19,816 nt of DNA from Cytophagales bacterium. GTDB lineage: Bacteria > Bacteroidota > Bacteroidia > Cytophagales > Cyclobacteriaceae. Below are positions 9,301 to 16,913 of this stretch, in pieces. The stretch lies in NCBI GenBank assembly GCA_003504855.1, contig DNZD01000335.1:1-19816 (forward strand), in the 5' to 3' direction. Position 1 is the first letter of the stretch. The number at the start of each line of letters is the position of its first letter. The notes under the pieces were generated by a model that made no database searches, was not told the DNA's origin, and saw only the letters and a list, made by a program, of their open reading frames with translations. The position numbers and the translations under genes are program-made.

Positions 9301-9547
9301 CCAGACCGCAATACAATAAGCTGGATTTACCACTACCCGAGTATCCAAGTATGGTCACAGACCTGTTTATGGACAGCTTCTCCAGGATTTCATCAACCTG
9401 GCCTTCTCGTCCAAAAAACAGATGGGATTCCTCAATGCTGAATGGACGCAGTCCCGGGAACGGATTGTATCCCAAAGGATTCAAACCAACCTCCGGTGAA
9501 TGAGCCTCATCCACCAAGTCACCCGTCTGGACGGAGTAATTCAACAT
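6377..9547 (-). CDS. STAND NTPase (nSTAND1-like) with membrane segment, coiled coil and WD40 repeats
   Basis: 1056 residues. The NPFPGLRPF-x-FFGRE signature at about 28-48 is typical of the nSTAND1 family. Walker A is GYSGSGKS at 68-75. Walker B is LFLLVDQFEE at 165-174, with Asp170 and Glu173/174. LSLRSDF (211-217) is the family sensor-like stretch. LSHESLMRIW (407-416) marks the winged-helix end of the switch module. A transmembrane segment (about 513-535) is preceded by RRMLRRAR, so by the positive-inside rule the NTPase is cytoplasmic and the rest periplasmic. A long Glu/Lys/Ala/Gln coiled coil covers about 536-645, and WD40-type blades about 715-1012 (for example LQMWVVD, IRVWPTD). No effector domain precedes the NTPase. 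STAND proteins are ligand-triggered ATP switches; the ligand here is unknown. It is first in a three-gene coupled set with the barrel and the lipoprotein. The 137 nt before it contain no convincing promoter match. Confidence 0.9.
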   Translation of the reverse strand: MLNYSVQTGDLVDEAHSPEVGLNPLGYNPFPGLRPFSIEESHLFFGREGQVDEILEKLSINRSVTILGYSGSGKSSLLYCGLVPVLYGGFMTQTGPNWQVITTRPGNSPIQNLTEAILHQLEQAGKLTPEDRPIQHAIIKSLLTSREDGLVEVAEYMQRHNQENLFLLVDQFEELLRFREQGEENINESIQFVNLLIHAVHQTRLPVFVALSLRSDFIGECSVFHGLTEVINTSNYLVPQMTREQKRKAIEGPVAVGGGKITNRLIKKLLSDIGDHQDQLPIMQHALMRTWDYWSANREPGEAMDIRHYNAIGRISQALSLHANEAYEELTSNEKEIAEVLFKSLTEKNQENQGLRRPTKIKFVAELAGTTEEEVIKVVDCFRRTGRSFLMPGSHVTLTGASTIELSHESLMRIWTRLLNWVDEEFESAQLYKRISEAAALYQMGKAGLWRPPDLQLALNWQKKQRPNRLWAQRYDVAFERAIVFLDTSRITYEAELKNQEMLQRRMLRRARITSVILGTAAVIAIIFMIFGFTQLIEAETQRREAEKQTKKAIENEQIAEKAADEAKKQRQIAEKKSEELKKANEQIEKALRETQMAYAAADRNLQKAIEQEQKALNSEKLEAAAKEDAIAQRNEAQRARDDANRLLYLSVAQSMEAKAPTIDDKDLSGLLALQGYKYHSTYGGHKYDPYVYIGLYYSIAKLSENPNYNQIKIPGNLKNKMFGLAVSKNSSAFYTTGNDGRIFKGDYLKSTADNLISYNPYPNKVLALSPDEKYLINGSDSSSMQIFHLDEPDTKPGIIKGHRGAIKDIRFLPDNSGFISTASDRTVRFNNAVTGQSKLLAALPYELKSIDISPDGSTLAGVAASGQLIIMNLRDNSFELKVDESVNKTRVLSVAFHPTRPVLAYGTEFVDKDGKVKGSLKLYNYATSESIKELRGHSAGVSDVEFSPDGLLLASAGLDHKLQMWVVDHEQEDLPVVMDNNGGSIWKLSFTNNSDYLLASCNNGEIRVWPTDPKMVADQICPKLSRNMTQEEWEIYVRNNIGYEATCKNLLIKDF

Positions 9548-9684
9548 TATTCTACAGAATGAACCAGAAAAGTAAGAAAATAACCATTAACCTGACTCTA
9601 CTCTTGTTTACACTTCAAAAAATACCCCATGAAAGGCCAATACAGCTAACCTAGTTTAAAAAATACCTTGAAAAGTAGCCCATT

Positions 9685-12600
9685 TTAGACATATTCCAAA
9701 ACCTTATCTGCCAGTTTTACATTTTCTGCCAGCAATTCGTAAAGTTGGTCCTTATTGATCTTAAGCAGGATGGTTCGTTCACGTGCCTGCAACTGATTGG
9801 ATTTTGCAAAACCTTGGGGGGCCAACATCTCGCCAAGGAACTGACTTTCAGTGAATTCACCTACCAATTCGCCCTTGTTGTAATAGTCAACCCTCCCCTG
9901 ATATACGATATAGAAGAAATTATTAGCGCGCTCATCCAGGGTGAGGAACTCCGATTCCTTGAGAACAACTTCCTGGGCAATATCTGCCAGAAACGAAAGG
10001 CTTAGCCCAGTTATTCCAAAGAAAGTTGGCATCTGCCCCAGGAACACAACTTTGTCAAAAAGTAATATCTGGTCTTTGTCATCCTGGGCTTTGATGATAG
10101 CATGCATACGCTTCTGGACATCGTAGTTGAGGCGAGTAACATTCGACTCATACAATTCCGGGTCAATCCGATACAGGGACCATGCGGCCATTTCACGAAT
10201 CAATGGATCCGGGTTAAACAGCTGCGCGATCAGGTCGAGCGTGAATTCATCAATCGAGAGTAACCCGATCTGCCGGAGCACACAAGCTTTTGTCCAACGG
10301 TTAGTCTGGGTGTAATCGCGGTTGATCAGAAATTTCAATACCAGTTTTTCATCCAAATCCATCCGCGGGTAGAATATCTCCAGTTTCTTGATACGATCCT
10401 GTTCAGAGATATCATCCAACACCGGAATAACGCGTTCCTTCAACTGCTCGGATAAGAACACGTCGAGCAATTCAATGGCAAATGAGGTTCCCTCCACGGT
10501 ACCGCTTTCAATATTCTCTTTCACCAATTGAATTGAGCGGGTGTCATACAGCATCGCCATTAGCATGTAGACGTGATCGATGTCGTTTCGGATTTCAGCA
10601 CGGATAGCCTCTTTCAATTCTTTCGCAAAGCCATCATTACCGATTTCAGCTATGGCCGACAGGTTCCAACTGATATCTCCGATATCGTTTTCAATGGCAA
10701 ACTTGATCCGGGAAATCTGTGATATCCCCGCCTTGAAACCAGCCCCTCCCATGGCAAGTAAAACACTGGAAACCACCACTTTATCTGGATAATCGATCTT
10801 GTTCCACAACAGGTCTTTTGCCCGCTGTCCGCCAATTCTACCGATGATTTGCACCAGGCGGATCAGAATTTGGGTGCTTTGGCCAGAACGGTAAAATGCA
10901 GAGTCCAACTGGGACAGCGCTTTGCCACCGATCAGTGTTAAGGCATTCATCGCCTGGTTGCTGAACAACGGATTGGCCAGGTTTTCAATTAAGGCCAGTA
11001 TCACTTCGGGGCTATTCTTCTTAATCGCAGTTTTTATGGCAGTTGAACGTACAATGGGTTCACTGTCGGAGAGCAACTCGATCAGAAAAGAGGTGTTGTC
11101 ATCTGCGCTGGAATGAAGTAATAATTCAGCGGCATACTGGCGATCGCCTGCTTCATTGGATCTGGTCAGGCGCAAGATGCGTGTCTTGGTGATATCTCCT
11201 CCGCTATTAATGATGAGTTCCAGTTCGCTTTTGGTGAGCAGGTTTTTTCCGGCCAGGTCCGACTTGGTCCTGTCATATCTGATTACATACCGATCAGAAA
11301 CCGAAAGCCCTTTCATCTCATTCATCTTTCGCTGAGCGAAATCGCGCGTTTCCTCATTATTATTTCTGATGAGCGTGTTCACCCAGGTACCTGTACCTGC
11401 CGGATTGATCTTCTCCAGCAACTTGAATGAAAACACGGCGACACTGGGTGACTCATTGACGAGACGCCCCTCTAATTTCTGGGTGATTTGTCCAAAACCC
11501 ACCTCAAGCTTTTCCATGCTCGTACCCACGGTTTCTAGTTTAGACCTGATTTTTGTTTTGTAACCCGCATAGAGGTTCTTTACAACCATCAGGTATAGCA
11601 TGGACAATATGGTTATGAGAATGGGAAGCCAGACAATCTTGAAAATGGCCAACGAACTCAAGGCAAAAATTAAAACACCTGCTGTAAACCGACCTGATTC
11701 ATTCACAACACCCTCCACTTTTGCCTGGATTCCAAACCGATAGCGGCTATCAAGGGGTATGAATAGCAGTTTGAACATTGGATTCTCCAGAGAGTCGCGA
11801 ATCATGCTATTGAACAGACGAATCAGCGCAACCAACAGGAAGAAATAAATGAATGATGTAGGTGCCATTTCCGGCGTATAGCCAAACACCAAACCGGTTA
11901 TGCTGGCACTGAAGGCAAATATGCCCACCACTACAGGGAGCAGCAGCAAGGCAATCCGAATTCCATAATTGCTTACCACCCGATCATTGACGAATGTCTG
12001 CATGATAAAGCTCAACCCGTAAATACTGGCATTGAAGTACGCAAGAAAGTTGGTCAATTCGCGCTGATTGGGGTACTGTACTTTGATAAGTTCCTGGAAT
12101 GTGAACTGGGCAAACATCAACGTCACCATGGAGATGATAAGAAAGACTGAAAGCAACTTGGTATAAGGTTCCGTGAGCACCTTCACCATTTTAGTCTCCT
12201 TGCGCACGGTGTCATCAAACTCAGCCGGATCATTCTTGATCAGGGGGAATCTGACTGATATGGCAATGAAGTGGGCCGCCGAAATAATGATTGCTATGCA
12301 GCAGATAATCAAATAGTTATCAGTAGCGGGGAATAAACGGGCCGTCAAGGGGATCAACACGTTAGCGAGGATTACGGCGATCAATTGGCCGGTATCGATC
12401 CAGCCGATGATACGCTTGGACTGTTTGAAATTGAATAATCGTCCGAATATCCCCCAGTAACTCAACAGCAGTACCGCATTGATGGGACCGGTCGAACAAA
12501 ACATAAAGAATATAATCGGCTCCTTGTATTCCTGAGGTCCATAGTGATACCCCACATAAAAAAGCGCCGTCAACAATACAATGACAATAATTGATGACGT

Positions 12601-12849
12601 AGTCAGGTTTGAAAACTTAACCTTGTTTTGCGCATACGAGAACAAAAGCGTTGCCACGATACCCAAAAAACCCGAGGTGAGGAAGGCTTTGTCCAGTTCG
12701 TTACCCAGGGTGTTGAGGAAAAGAGATTCAGCAACGACACTGTAAGTCGCGAAGAAAATCCCCATAAAAAATCCGGCACCGAGCATAAGCATAACCTGGT
12801 ACCGTTCTTCCTGACGCACGTTCAGGAAGTCGAAGAGGGAGCTAAACAT
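9685..12849 (-). CDS. TLC-family (ADP/ATP carrier-like) membrane protein fused to HEAT repeats and a cNMP-binding-like domain
   Basis: 1054 residues. The first 425 or so contain about 11-12 hydrophobic segments. Two stretches recall the ATP/ADP translocase (TLC/NTT) superfamily: YWGIFGRLFNFKQSKRIIGW (131-150) and IPLDSRYRFGIQAKVEG (364-380), the latter like the P-RY-AK motif before a late helix. Residues of about 555-910 are helical repeats of HEAT type, with repeated LL-D-P-VR-AI patterns such as LLSDSEPIVRSTAI. Residues 940-1054 resemble a cyclic-nucleotide-binding domain: FFYIVYQGRVDYY, then FLGEML. The usual Arg of the phosphate-binding cassette is not obvious, so it may not bind cNMP. 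The substrate cannot be named: nucleotide exchange is the family archetype, but free-living bacteria carry such fusions with unknown roles. The ATG at 12849 lies just beyond the ompH-like gene's terminator. Confidence 0.82.
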   Translation of the reverse strand: MFSSLFDFLNVRQEERYQVMLMLGAGFFMGIFFATYSVVAESLFLNTLGNELDKAFLTSGFLGIVATLLFSYAQNKVKFSNLTTSSIIVIVLLTALFYVGYHYGPQEYKEPIIFFMFCSTGPINAVLLLSYWGIFGRLFNFKQSKRIIGWIDTGQLIAVILANVLIPLTARLFPATDNYLIICCIAIIISAAHFIAISVRFPLIKNDPAEFDDTVRKETKMVKVLTEPYTKLLSVFLIISMVTLMFAQFTFQELIKVQYPNQRELTNFLAYFNASIYGLSFIMQTFVNDRVVSNYGIRIALLLLPVVVGIFAFSASITGLVFGYTPEMAPTSFIYFFLLVALIRLFNSMIRDSLENPMFKLLFIPLDSRYRFGIQAKVEGVVNESGRFTAGVLIFALSSLAIFKIVWLPILITILSMLYLMVVKNLYAGYKTKIRSKLETVGTSMEKLEVGFGQITQKLEGRLVNESPSVAVFSFKLLEKINPAGTGTWVNTLIRNNNEETRDFAQRKMNEMKGLSVSDRYVIRYDRTKSDLAGKNLLTKSELELIINSGGDITKTRILRLTRSNEAGDRQYAAELLLHSSADDNTSFLIELLSDSEPIVRSTAIKTAIKKNSPEVILALIENLANPLFSNQAMNALTLIGGKALSQLDSAFYRSGQSTQILIRLVQIIGRIGGQRAKDLLWNKIDYPDKVVVSSVLLAMGGAGFKAGISQISRIKFAIENDIGDISWNLSAIAEIGNDGFAKELKEAIRAEIRNDIDHVYMLMAMLYDTRSIQLVKENIESGTVEGTSFAIELLDVFLSEQLKERVIPVLDDISEQDRIKKLEIFYPRMDLDEKLVLKFLINRDYTQTNRWTKACVLRQIGLLSIDEFTLDLIAQLFNPDPLIREMAAWSLYRIDPELYESNVTRLNYDVQKRMHAIIKAQDDKDQILLFDKVVFLGQMPTFFGITGLSLSFLADIAQEVVLKESEFLTLDERANNFFYIVYQGRVDYYNKGELVGEFTESQFLGEMLAPQGFAKSNQLQARERTILLKINKDQLYELLAENVKLADKVLEYV

Positions 12850-12873
12850 GTGTGAAAGTTACGATGTTGGCCT

Positions 12874-12908
12874 AAAAATCAAAAAGCCGGCCCTTTTGGA
12901 CCGGCTTT
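12874..12908 (-). terminator. intrinsic terminator after the OmpH-like gene
   Basis: Read on the minus strand, AAAGCCGG (12908-12901) pairs with CCGGCTTT (12890-12883) around a ten-base loop, which can add two more GC pairs. TTTTTGATTTTT-like T tracts follow. It sits about 25 nt after the OmpH-like stop and before the next gene's ATG, so it should isolate the two genes. Confidence 0.85.
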
Positions 12909-12931
12909 GTACCAATAAGTTCAGGTTCAGC

Positions 12932-13552
12932 TTACTTCTTCTTGGAAGCAGTTGAATCCTTCCTGGAGGTCTTAGTGCTTTCCTGTTTGTACTCTTCGTT
13001 CAAACCATTTACCACGTCCTTGCTGATGTCCAATGCGGATTCTCCATACCAGAGATCACTGGCGGCATCAAACTTCATAACAACCTGAATACCCTTTTGC
13101 TGGCTGTAGGTCTTCAGGAATTTGGTAATCCTTGAGTACAGTTCACCACGCAATTTATCCTGGTCGGTCATAATTTCCTGGCTAAGGCTTTCCTGATACA
13201 TCTGCAGGTTTTGACGTTTTTTACCCAGGTCTTCTTCTACCGCACGTGCCTGTCCAATGGTCAGGGTGCTTGCATTGCGCTGATAGGACTCAAATTCGCT
13301 TTGCAGGCCTTGTGCCCTGCTCTTGAGGTCTTGATCAAGGCGTTTGCTCTTCGCCTCCAGGCGATCACTGTTCACCTTGAAATAGTCATAATATTTCAGG
13401 ATGGTATCTGAATTGATATACGCGATTTTCAGATCACCAGGAGCGGTCGCAGAGGCAGGCTGACTAGCTGAAGGTCCGGAAAAATGAAGGTAATACAGGG
13501 CGGCAACCGCTACCAGCAACACTGCACTGAGTATCAGGGGTAAATTTTTCAT
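12932..13552 (-). CDS. OmpH/Skp-family periplasmic chaperone
   Basis: 206 residues. A hydrophobic N-terminal segment (about 4-24) serves as signal or anchor; it is followed by an Ala/Ser/Pro linker. The start of the mature domain, LKIAYINSDTILKYYDYF, is the usual OmpH-family opening. A long charged coiled coil (about 60-140) follows, with Gln/Glu/Lys/Leu heptads, and then VVMKFDAASDLWYGESALDISKDVVNGLN, which returns to the beta part as in Skp. A Lys/Ser-rich tail ends the protein. Skp-type proteins form jellyfish-like trimers that hold unfolded outer-membrane proteins in the periplasm. It is a single gene with its own -7 element and terminator. The retained hydrophobic N-terminus may be an anchor rather than a cleaved signal. 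Confidence 0.9.
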   Translation of the reverse strand: MKNLPLILSAVLLVAVAALYYLHFSGPSASQPASATAPGDLKIAYINSDTILKYYDYFKVNSDRLEAKSKRLDQDLKSRAQGLQSEFESYQRNASTLTIGQARAVEEDLGKKRQNLQMYQESLSQEIMTDQDKLRGELYSRITKFLKTYSQQKGIQVVMKFDAASDLWYGESALDISKDVVNGLNEEYKQESTKTSRKDSTASKKK

Positions 13553-13574
13553 GTTGTAATTTTGACTTGGGCCG

Positions 13575-13582
13575 CAAATATA
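13575..13582 (-). promoter_or_regulatory. TAnnTTTG (-7) element before the OmpH-like gene
   Basis: On the minus strand TATATTTG lies 22 nt before the ATG at 13552. No TTG is found at the expected 17-23 nt upstream; the nearest is about 11 nt away. The call therefore rests on the -7 box alone. Confidence 0.4.
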
Positions 13583-13600
13583 ACGGGATTCGTCAATTTC

Positions 13601-14110
13601 CTATGAATACCATTCAGCGTACATGGGATAATTCCGCGCTGTACGTGCGATTACTTCCGCCATTTCGGGACCTGCATCCTTGATTCGGCGGGCCGGAATG
13701 CCAGCATACAAACTCCCTGGCTCTACCCGGGTACCGGACAGCACGATCGCGCCAGCCGCGATGACAGACCCCTCCCCGATCACGGCATTGTCCATGATGA
13801 TTGCACCCATCCCTATCAGAACATTGTCTTCTATGGTGCACCCGTGAACAATCGCACCATGAGCAATGGAAACATTGTTACCTATAACCGTACAAGCTTT
13901 CTGATAGGTACAATGAATAATAGCGCCATCCTGAATATTGGTTTGGCTGCCGATCGTAATGGAATGAACATCGCCGCGAACCACGGCATTAAACCAGACC
14001 GTACACGAGTCACCCATGATTACCTCACCGACCACCACTGCATTGTCCGCCAGGAAGCAATTGCTGCCCACTACCGGCGACTTACCTCGAACTGTTTTAA
14101 TAATTGCCAT
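13601..14110 (-). CDS. gamma-carbonic-anhydrase-like hexapeptide repeat protein
   Basis: 169 residues, a normal length for the gamma-CA/YrdA/PaaY group. Residues of about 15-138 form a left-handed beta-helix with repeated [IV]-G-x-x-[AV] hexads (NAVVVGEVIMGD, NVSIAHGAIVHG, NVLIGMGAIIMD, GSVIAAGAIVLSG). The three metal-binding His are visible as His66 (IIHCT), His84 and His89 (AHGAIVHGC), and the RGD of the active-site region as Arg45-Asp47. A C-terminal helix (about 141-168) packs along the trimer in known members. The fold and a metal site are well supported. Carbonic anhydrase activity is uncertain, because many members with these residues show other or no measured activity. It is transcribed away from miaB, with its own promoter. 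Confidence 0.92.
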   Translation of the reverse strand: MAIIKTVRGKSPVVGSNCFLADNAVVVGEVIMGDSCTVWFNAVVRGDVHSITIGSQTNIQDGAIIHCTYQKACTVIGNNVSIAHGAIVHGCTIEDNVLIGMGAIIMDNAVIGEGSVIAAGAIVLSGTRVEPGSLYAGIPARRIKDAGPEMAEVIARTARNYPMYAEWYS

Positions 14111-14139
14111 CGACCACTGGTTTTTAAGTTGCTAATTAT

Positions 14140-14169
14140 CAAAACTACAATTATCGATACTGTGAACAA
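14140..14169 (-). promoter_or_regulatory. promoter of the gamma-CA-like gene
   Basis: Minus strand: TTG (14169-14167), 19 nt, then TAGTTTTG (14147-14140). It is a full match to the Bacteroidota pattern, with the ATG 30 nt further on at 14110. It stands back to back with the miaB promoter. Confidence 0.65.
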
Positions 14170-14178
14170 TCTGACAAC

Positions 14179-14211
14179 TTGTCATAGAACCATTTAATTG
14201 TATTAATTTTG
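14179..14211 (+). promoter_or_regulatory. promoter of the miaB operon
   Basis: TTG (14179-14181), 22 nt, then TAATTTTG (14204-14211). Transcription should begin near 14218, just before an AGGGA-like sequence and the ATG at 14230. Confidence 0.6.
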
Positions 14212-14229
14212 CACAGAGCAAGGGAAGAA

Positions 14230-15657
14230 ATGAAGCTAGTATTGCAGGAACTGAAGACTGACCCGACCCCGGCACCTGCCACGACAGGCCAGGGAAGGAA
14301 GATCTATATTGAGAGTTATGGCTGTCAGATGAATTTCTCCGACAGTGAAATTGTGGCCTCAATCCTTAAGAAAGATGGTTTTTTGACCACCTCGGATGTT
14401 AAAGAAGCAGATGTAGTATTGTTGAATACCTGTTCAATCCGTGATAAGGCCGAGCAAACTGTGCGCAACCGCCTTACACACATCCACGGCCTGAAGAAAG
14501 GAAAGCCTGAGTTACTGGTGGGTGTGCTGGGATGCATGGCCGAGCGCCTGAAGTCAAAACTATTGGAGGAAGAAAAGATCGTTGACCTGGTTGCCGGACC
14601 TGATGCGTACCGGGACTTACCCCGGTTGATCGCACAGGTGGATGACGGTGAGCGTGCCGTGAATACGTTTTTGTCGCGTGAGGAGACTTACGGAGATATT
14701 AGTCCGGTGCGTTTGAACAGCAACGGTGTCACTGCATTTGTTTCCATCATGCGAGGTTGCGATAACATGTGCTCCTTTTGTGTGGTACCCTTTACCAGGG
14801 GTCGTGAACGTAGCCGTGACCCGGAGACTATCGTACAGGAAGCAACAGAACTCTTTAATCAAGGTTATAGGGAAGTTACGCTACTCGGGCAAAATGTAGA
14901 TTCTTATAAATGGAGCCCGGAGGAAAACAACAAAGCCCGGCTCGAAAGCAAAACAGTTTCTGCGGTAGTTAACTTTTCACAATTGCTGGAGCGAGTTGCC
15001 CAGGTACATCCGGAGCTCCGAATTCGTTTTTCAACCTCACACCCCAAGGATATTACCGATGACGTTCTTCATGTCATGGCGCGGTATGAGAATATTTGCA
15101 AATACATCCACCTGCCTGCGCAGAGTGGTAACAGCCGCATATTGGAGCGGATGAACCGGGGCTATAGCCGTGAGTGGTACCTGGCCAAGGTGAATCGCAT
15201 TCGTGAAATCCTGGGTGATGATTGCGGTCTTTCGTCAGATATGATCGCCGGGTTTTGCGGTGAGACAGAAGCAGAACACCAGGATACCCTTTCCCTCATG
15301 GACGAGGTGAAGTTTGATTACGCCTATATGTTCATGTATTCCGAGCGTCCTGGAACGCCGGCTGTGAAGAAATTCAGTGATGACGTGCAGGAGGAAGTGA
15401 AGAAACGGAGGCTGGAGGAGATCATTGCAAAACAGAACCGTCATTCGCTGGAACGCAATCAACTGGACATTGGCAAAACATTCACGGTGCTGGTAGAAGG
15501 TGAATCCCGCAGATCGCCCGACTTCCTGCAAGGACGGAACAGCGCTAATAAAGTAGTAATCTTCCCTAAAGAAAATAAAGCCAGGGGAATGTACGTCTCT
15601 GTGTTGGTCGATCGATGTTCGGGCGGAACCCTCTTTGGCACTGTAGTCCCATCATAA
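14230..15657 (+). CDS. miaB: tRNA-2-methylthio-N6-dimethylallyladenosine synthase MiaB
   Basis: 475 residues from the ATG at 14230. This radical-SAM enzyme adds a methylthio group to N6-isopentenyl-A37 of tRNAs. The N-terminal methylthiotransferase domain has the three cluster Cys: Cys32 (SYGCQMNF), Cys68 (NTCSIR) and Cys102 (GCMAER). The radical-SAM motif [10 protein letters not shown] gives Cys177, Cys181 and Cys184. The substrate region STSHPKD and the late LPAQSGN motif are present, and a TRAM domain (about 408-475) ends the protein. A longer reading starting with TTG at 14209 is possible, but that TTG is the last three bases of the -7 promoter box, so it would lie upstream of the transcript. 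ATG 14230, preceded by AGGGA, is preferred. It heads the run with the sigma-54 activator and lptE. Confidence 0.96.
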   Translation: MKLVLQELKTDPTPAPATTGQGRKIYIESYGCQMNFSDSEIVASILKKDGFLTTSDVKEADVVLLNTCSIRDKAEQTVRNRLTHIHGLKKGKPELLVGVLGCMAERLKSKLLEEEKIVDLVAGPDAYRDLPRLIAQVDDGERAVNTFLSREETYGDISPVRLNSNGVTAFVSIMRGCDNMCSFCVVPFTRGRERSRDPETIVQEATELFNQGYREVTLLGQNVDSYKWSPEENNKARLESKTVSAVVNFSQLLERVAQVHPELRIRFSTSHPKDITDDVLHVMARYENICKYIHLPAQSGNSRILERMNRGYSREWYLAKVNRIREILGDDCGLSSDMIAGFCGETEAEHQDTLSLMDEVKFDYAYMFMYSERPGTPAVKKFSDDVQEEVKKRRLEEIIAKQNRHSLERNQLDIGKTFTVLVEGESRRSPDFLQGRNSANKVVIFPKENKARGMYVSVLVDRCSGGTLFGTVVPS

Positions 15658-15659
15658 AT

Positions 15660-16913
15660 ATGGCAATTACCGACAACGAAATACAAAGCGTAAAACAACG
15701 ATTTGGGATCATCGGCAATGCGCCGATGCTCAACCATGCGGTGCGCGTAGCGATGCAGGTGGCCACTACCGACATGTCCGTCCTGATTACCGGTGAAAGC
15801 GGATCAGGAAAGGAATCGTTTTCCAAGATAATCCACTCCCTAAGCCCAAGAAAGCATGGTCAGTTCATCGCCATTAACTGCGGTTCAATCCCGGAAGGAA
15901 CTATAGACTCGGAATTATTTGGACATGAGAAAGGCTCCTTCACCGGGGCCCATGAGGCCCGGAAAGGCTATTTTGAGGTGACTAACGGGGGCACCATATT
16001 TCTGGATGAAATTGGTGAAATGCCACTCGGAACCCAGGCGCGGCTGCTCCGCGTGCTGGAAAATGGTGAGTTCATTAAAGTAGGCTCGTCCAAAGTGCTG
16101 AAGACCGATGTCCGGGTTGTGGCAGCGACGAATGTCAACCTGATGAATAAAGTCGAGGAAGGAAAGACCCGCGAAGACCTCTACTACCGTTTGAACAGTG
16201 TTCCGATTTTCGTCCCTCCGCTGCGCGAACGCGGGCGCGATGTAGAACTGTTGTTCAGAAAGTTTGCTTCAGATTTTGCTGAGCGTTATAAAGTCAAGCC
16301 TATAAGCCTGGCTGATGATGCCAAGGAAATTCTCCTGAAGTACCGTTTTCCAGGAAACATTCGTCAGTTGAAAAATCTGGTGGATCAGATGTCCGTGTTG
16401 TCAACCGAAAACAAGATCATCACGGCCGAAGAGTTGAGTACATACCTCCCGCCGGCCCAAACCAATTTGCCAGCACTTTACAAAGAGGGATCAGCTGATT
16501 TATCAGAACGTGAGATCTTATACAAGGTGCTTTTTGACATGCGCAAAGACATGAATGAGTTGAAGCGCATTGTCCTGGAAAATGTTTCCAACCCGGGCCA
16601 TGCAGCACAAATTGTCAAAGAGAATCCGCATTTGTTCGCCGATGTCAATCATGTTGACCGGGTACCCATGCCAGAGCCGGTGACACTTAACCTCAACACC
16701 AGCGCTGATCATGCTCGCGATGAGGTTGAGGAGGTACAGGACATCAGTCATACAGCTGAAGACGACTCCTTGTCAATCGAAAAGAAGGAAAAGGAATTGA
16801 TTATGCGTGCATTGCGCAAGAACAATAACAAACGGAAATATGCGGCACGGGATTTGGGCATATCCGAACGAACCCTTTACCGCAAAATTAAAGAATACCA
16901 GCTTGAAGACTAG
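15660..16913 (+). CDS. sigma-54-dependent activator without receiver domain (AAA+ and Fis-type HTH)
   Basis: 417 residues from ATG 15660, two bases after the miaB stop. An in-frame ATG at 15615 would overlap miaB, and the family normally begins shortly before VKQRFGIIGN. The AAA+ domain has Walker A GESGSGKE (45-52), the sigma-54-contact loop GSFTGA (92-97, a common variant of GAFTGA), Walker B GTIFLDEIGE (111-120), and PLRERGRD (187-194) with the likely arginine fingers. PGNIRQLKN (231-239) closes the module. A low-complexity acidic linker follows (about 340-372), then a Fis-type HTH (about 375-414: KYAARDLGISERTLYRKI). There is no receiver, GAF or PAS domain, so activity must be set by level, by a partner protein or through the linker. 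It remodels RNA polymerase with RpoN at -24/-12 promoters; its targets are unknown. Confidence 0.93.
   Translation: MAITDNEIQSVKQRFGIIGNAPMLNHAVRVAMQVATTDMSVLITGESGSGKESFSKIIHSLSPRKHGQFIAINCGSIPEGTIDSELFGHEKGSFTGAHEARKGYFEVTNGGTIFLDEIGEMPLGTQARLLRVLENGEFIKVGSSKVLKTDVRVVAATNVNLMNKVEEGKTREDLYYRLNSVPIFVPPLRERGRDVELLFRKFASDFAERYKVKPISLADDAKEILLKYRFPGNIRQLKNLVDQMSVLSTENKIITAEELSTYLPPAQTNLPALYKEGSADLSEREILYKVLFDMRKDMNELKRIVLENVSNPGHAAQIVKENPHLFADVNHVDRVPMPEPVTLNLNTSADHARDEVEEVQDISHTAEDDSLSIEKKEKELIMRALRKNNNKRKYAARDLGISERTLYRKIKEYQLED

Noticed and set aside
6638..9654. Plus-strand frames over the STAND gene, including a Pro/Ser-rich one near 7564-7941
   Set aside because: They are complements of the Glu/Lys/Ala-rich coiled-coil coding region, with no start context or family signal.
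9548..9684. Promoter for the STAND operon
   Set aside because: TACTTTTC and TATTTTTTG come close to TAnnTTTG, but neither is exact or has a TTG at the right distance. I see no supported element in this 137-nt gap.
12854..12861. TAACTTTC (minus strand) as the promoter of the TLC-HEAT gene
   Set aside because: It has one mismatch, and the predicted transcript start would fall almost on the start codon.
15615..15659. Upstream ATG start for the sigma-54 activator
   Set aside because: It would overlap the conserved TRAM end of miaB and add 15 residues with no family similarity. ATG 15660 directly follows the miaB stop.
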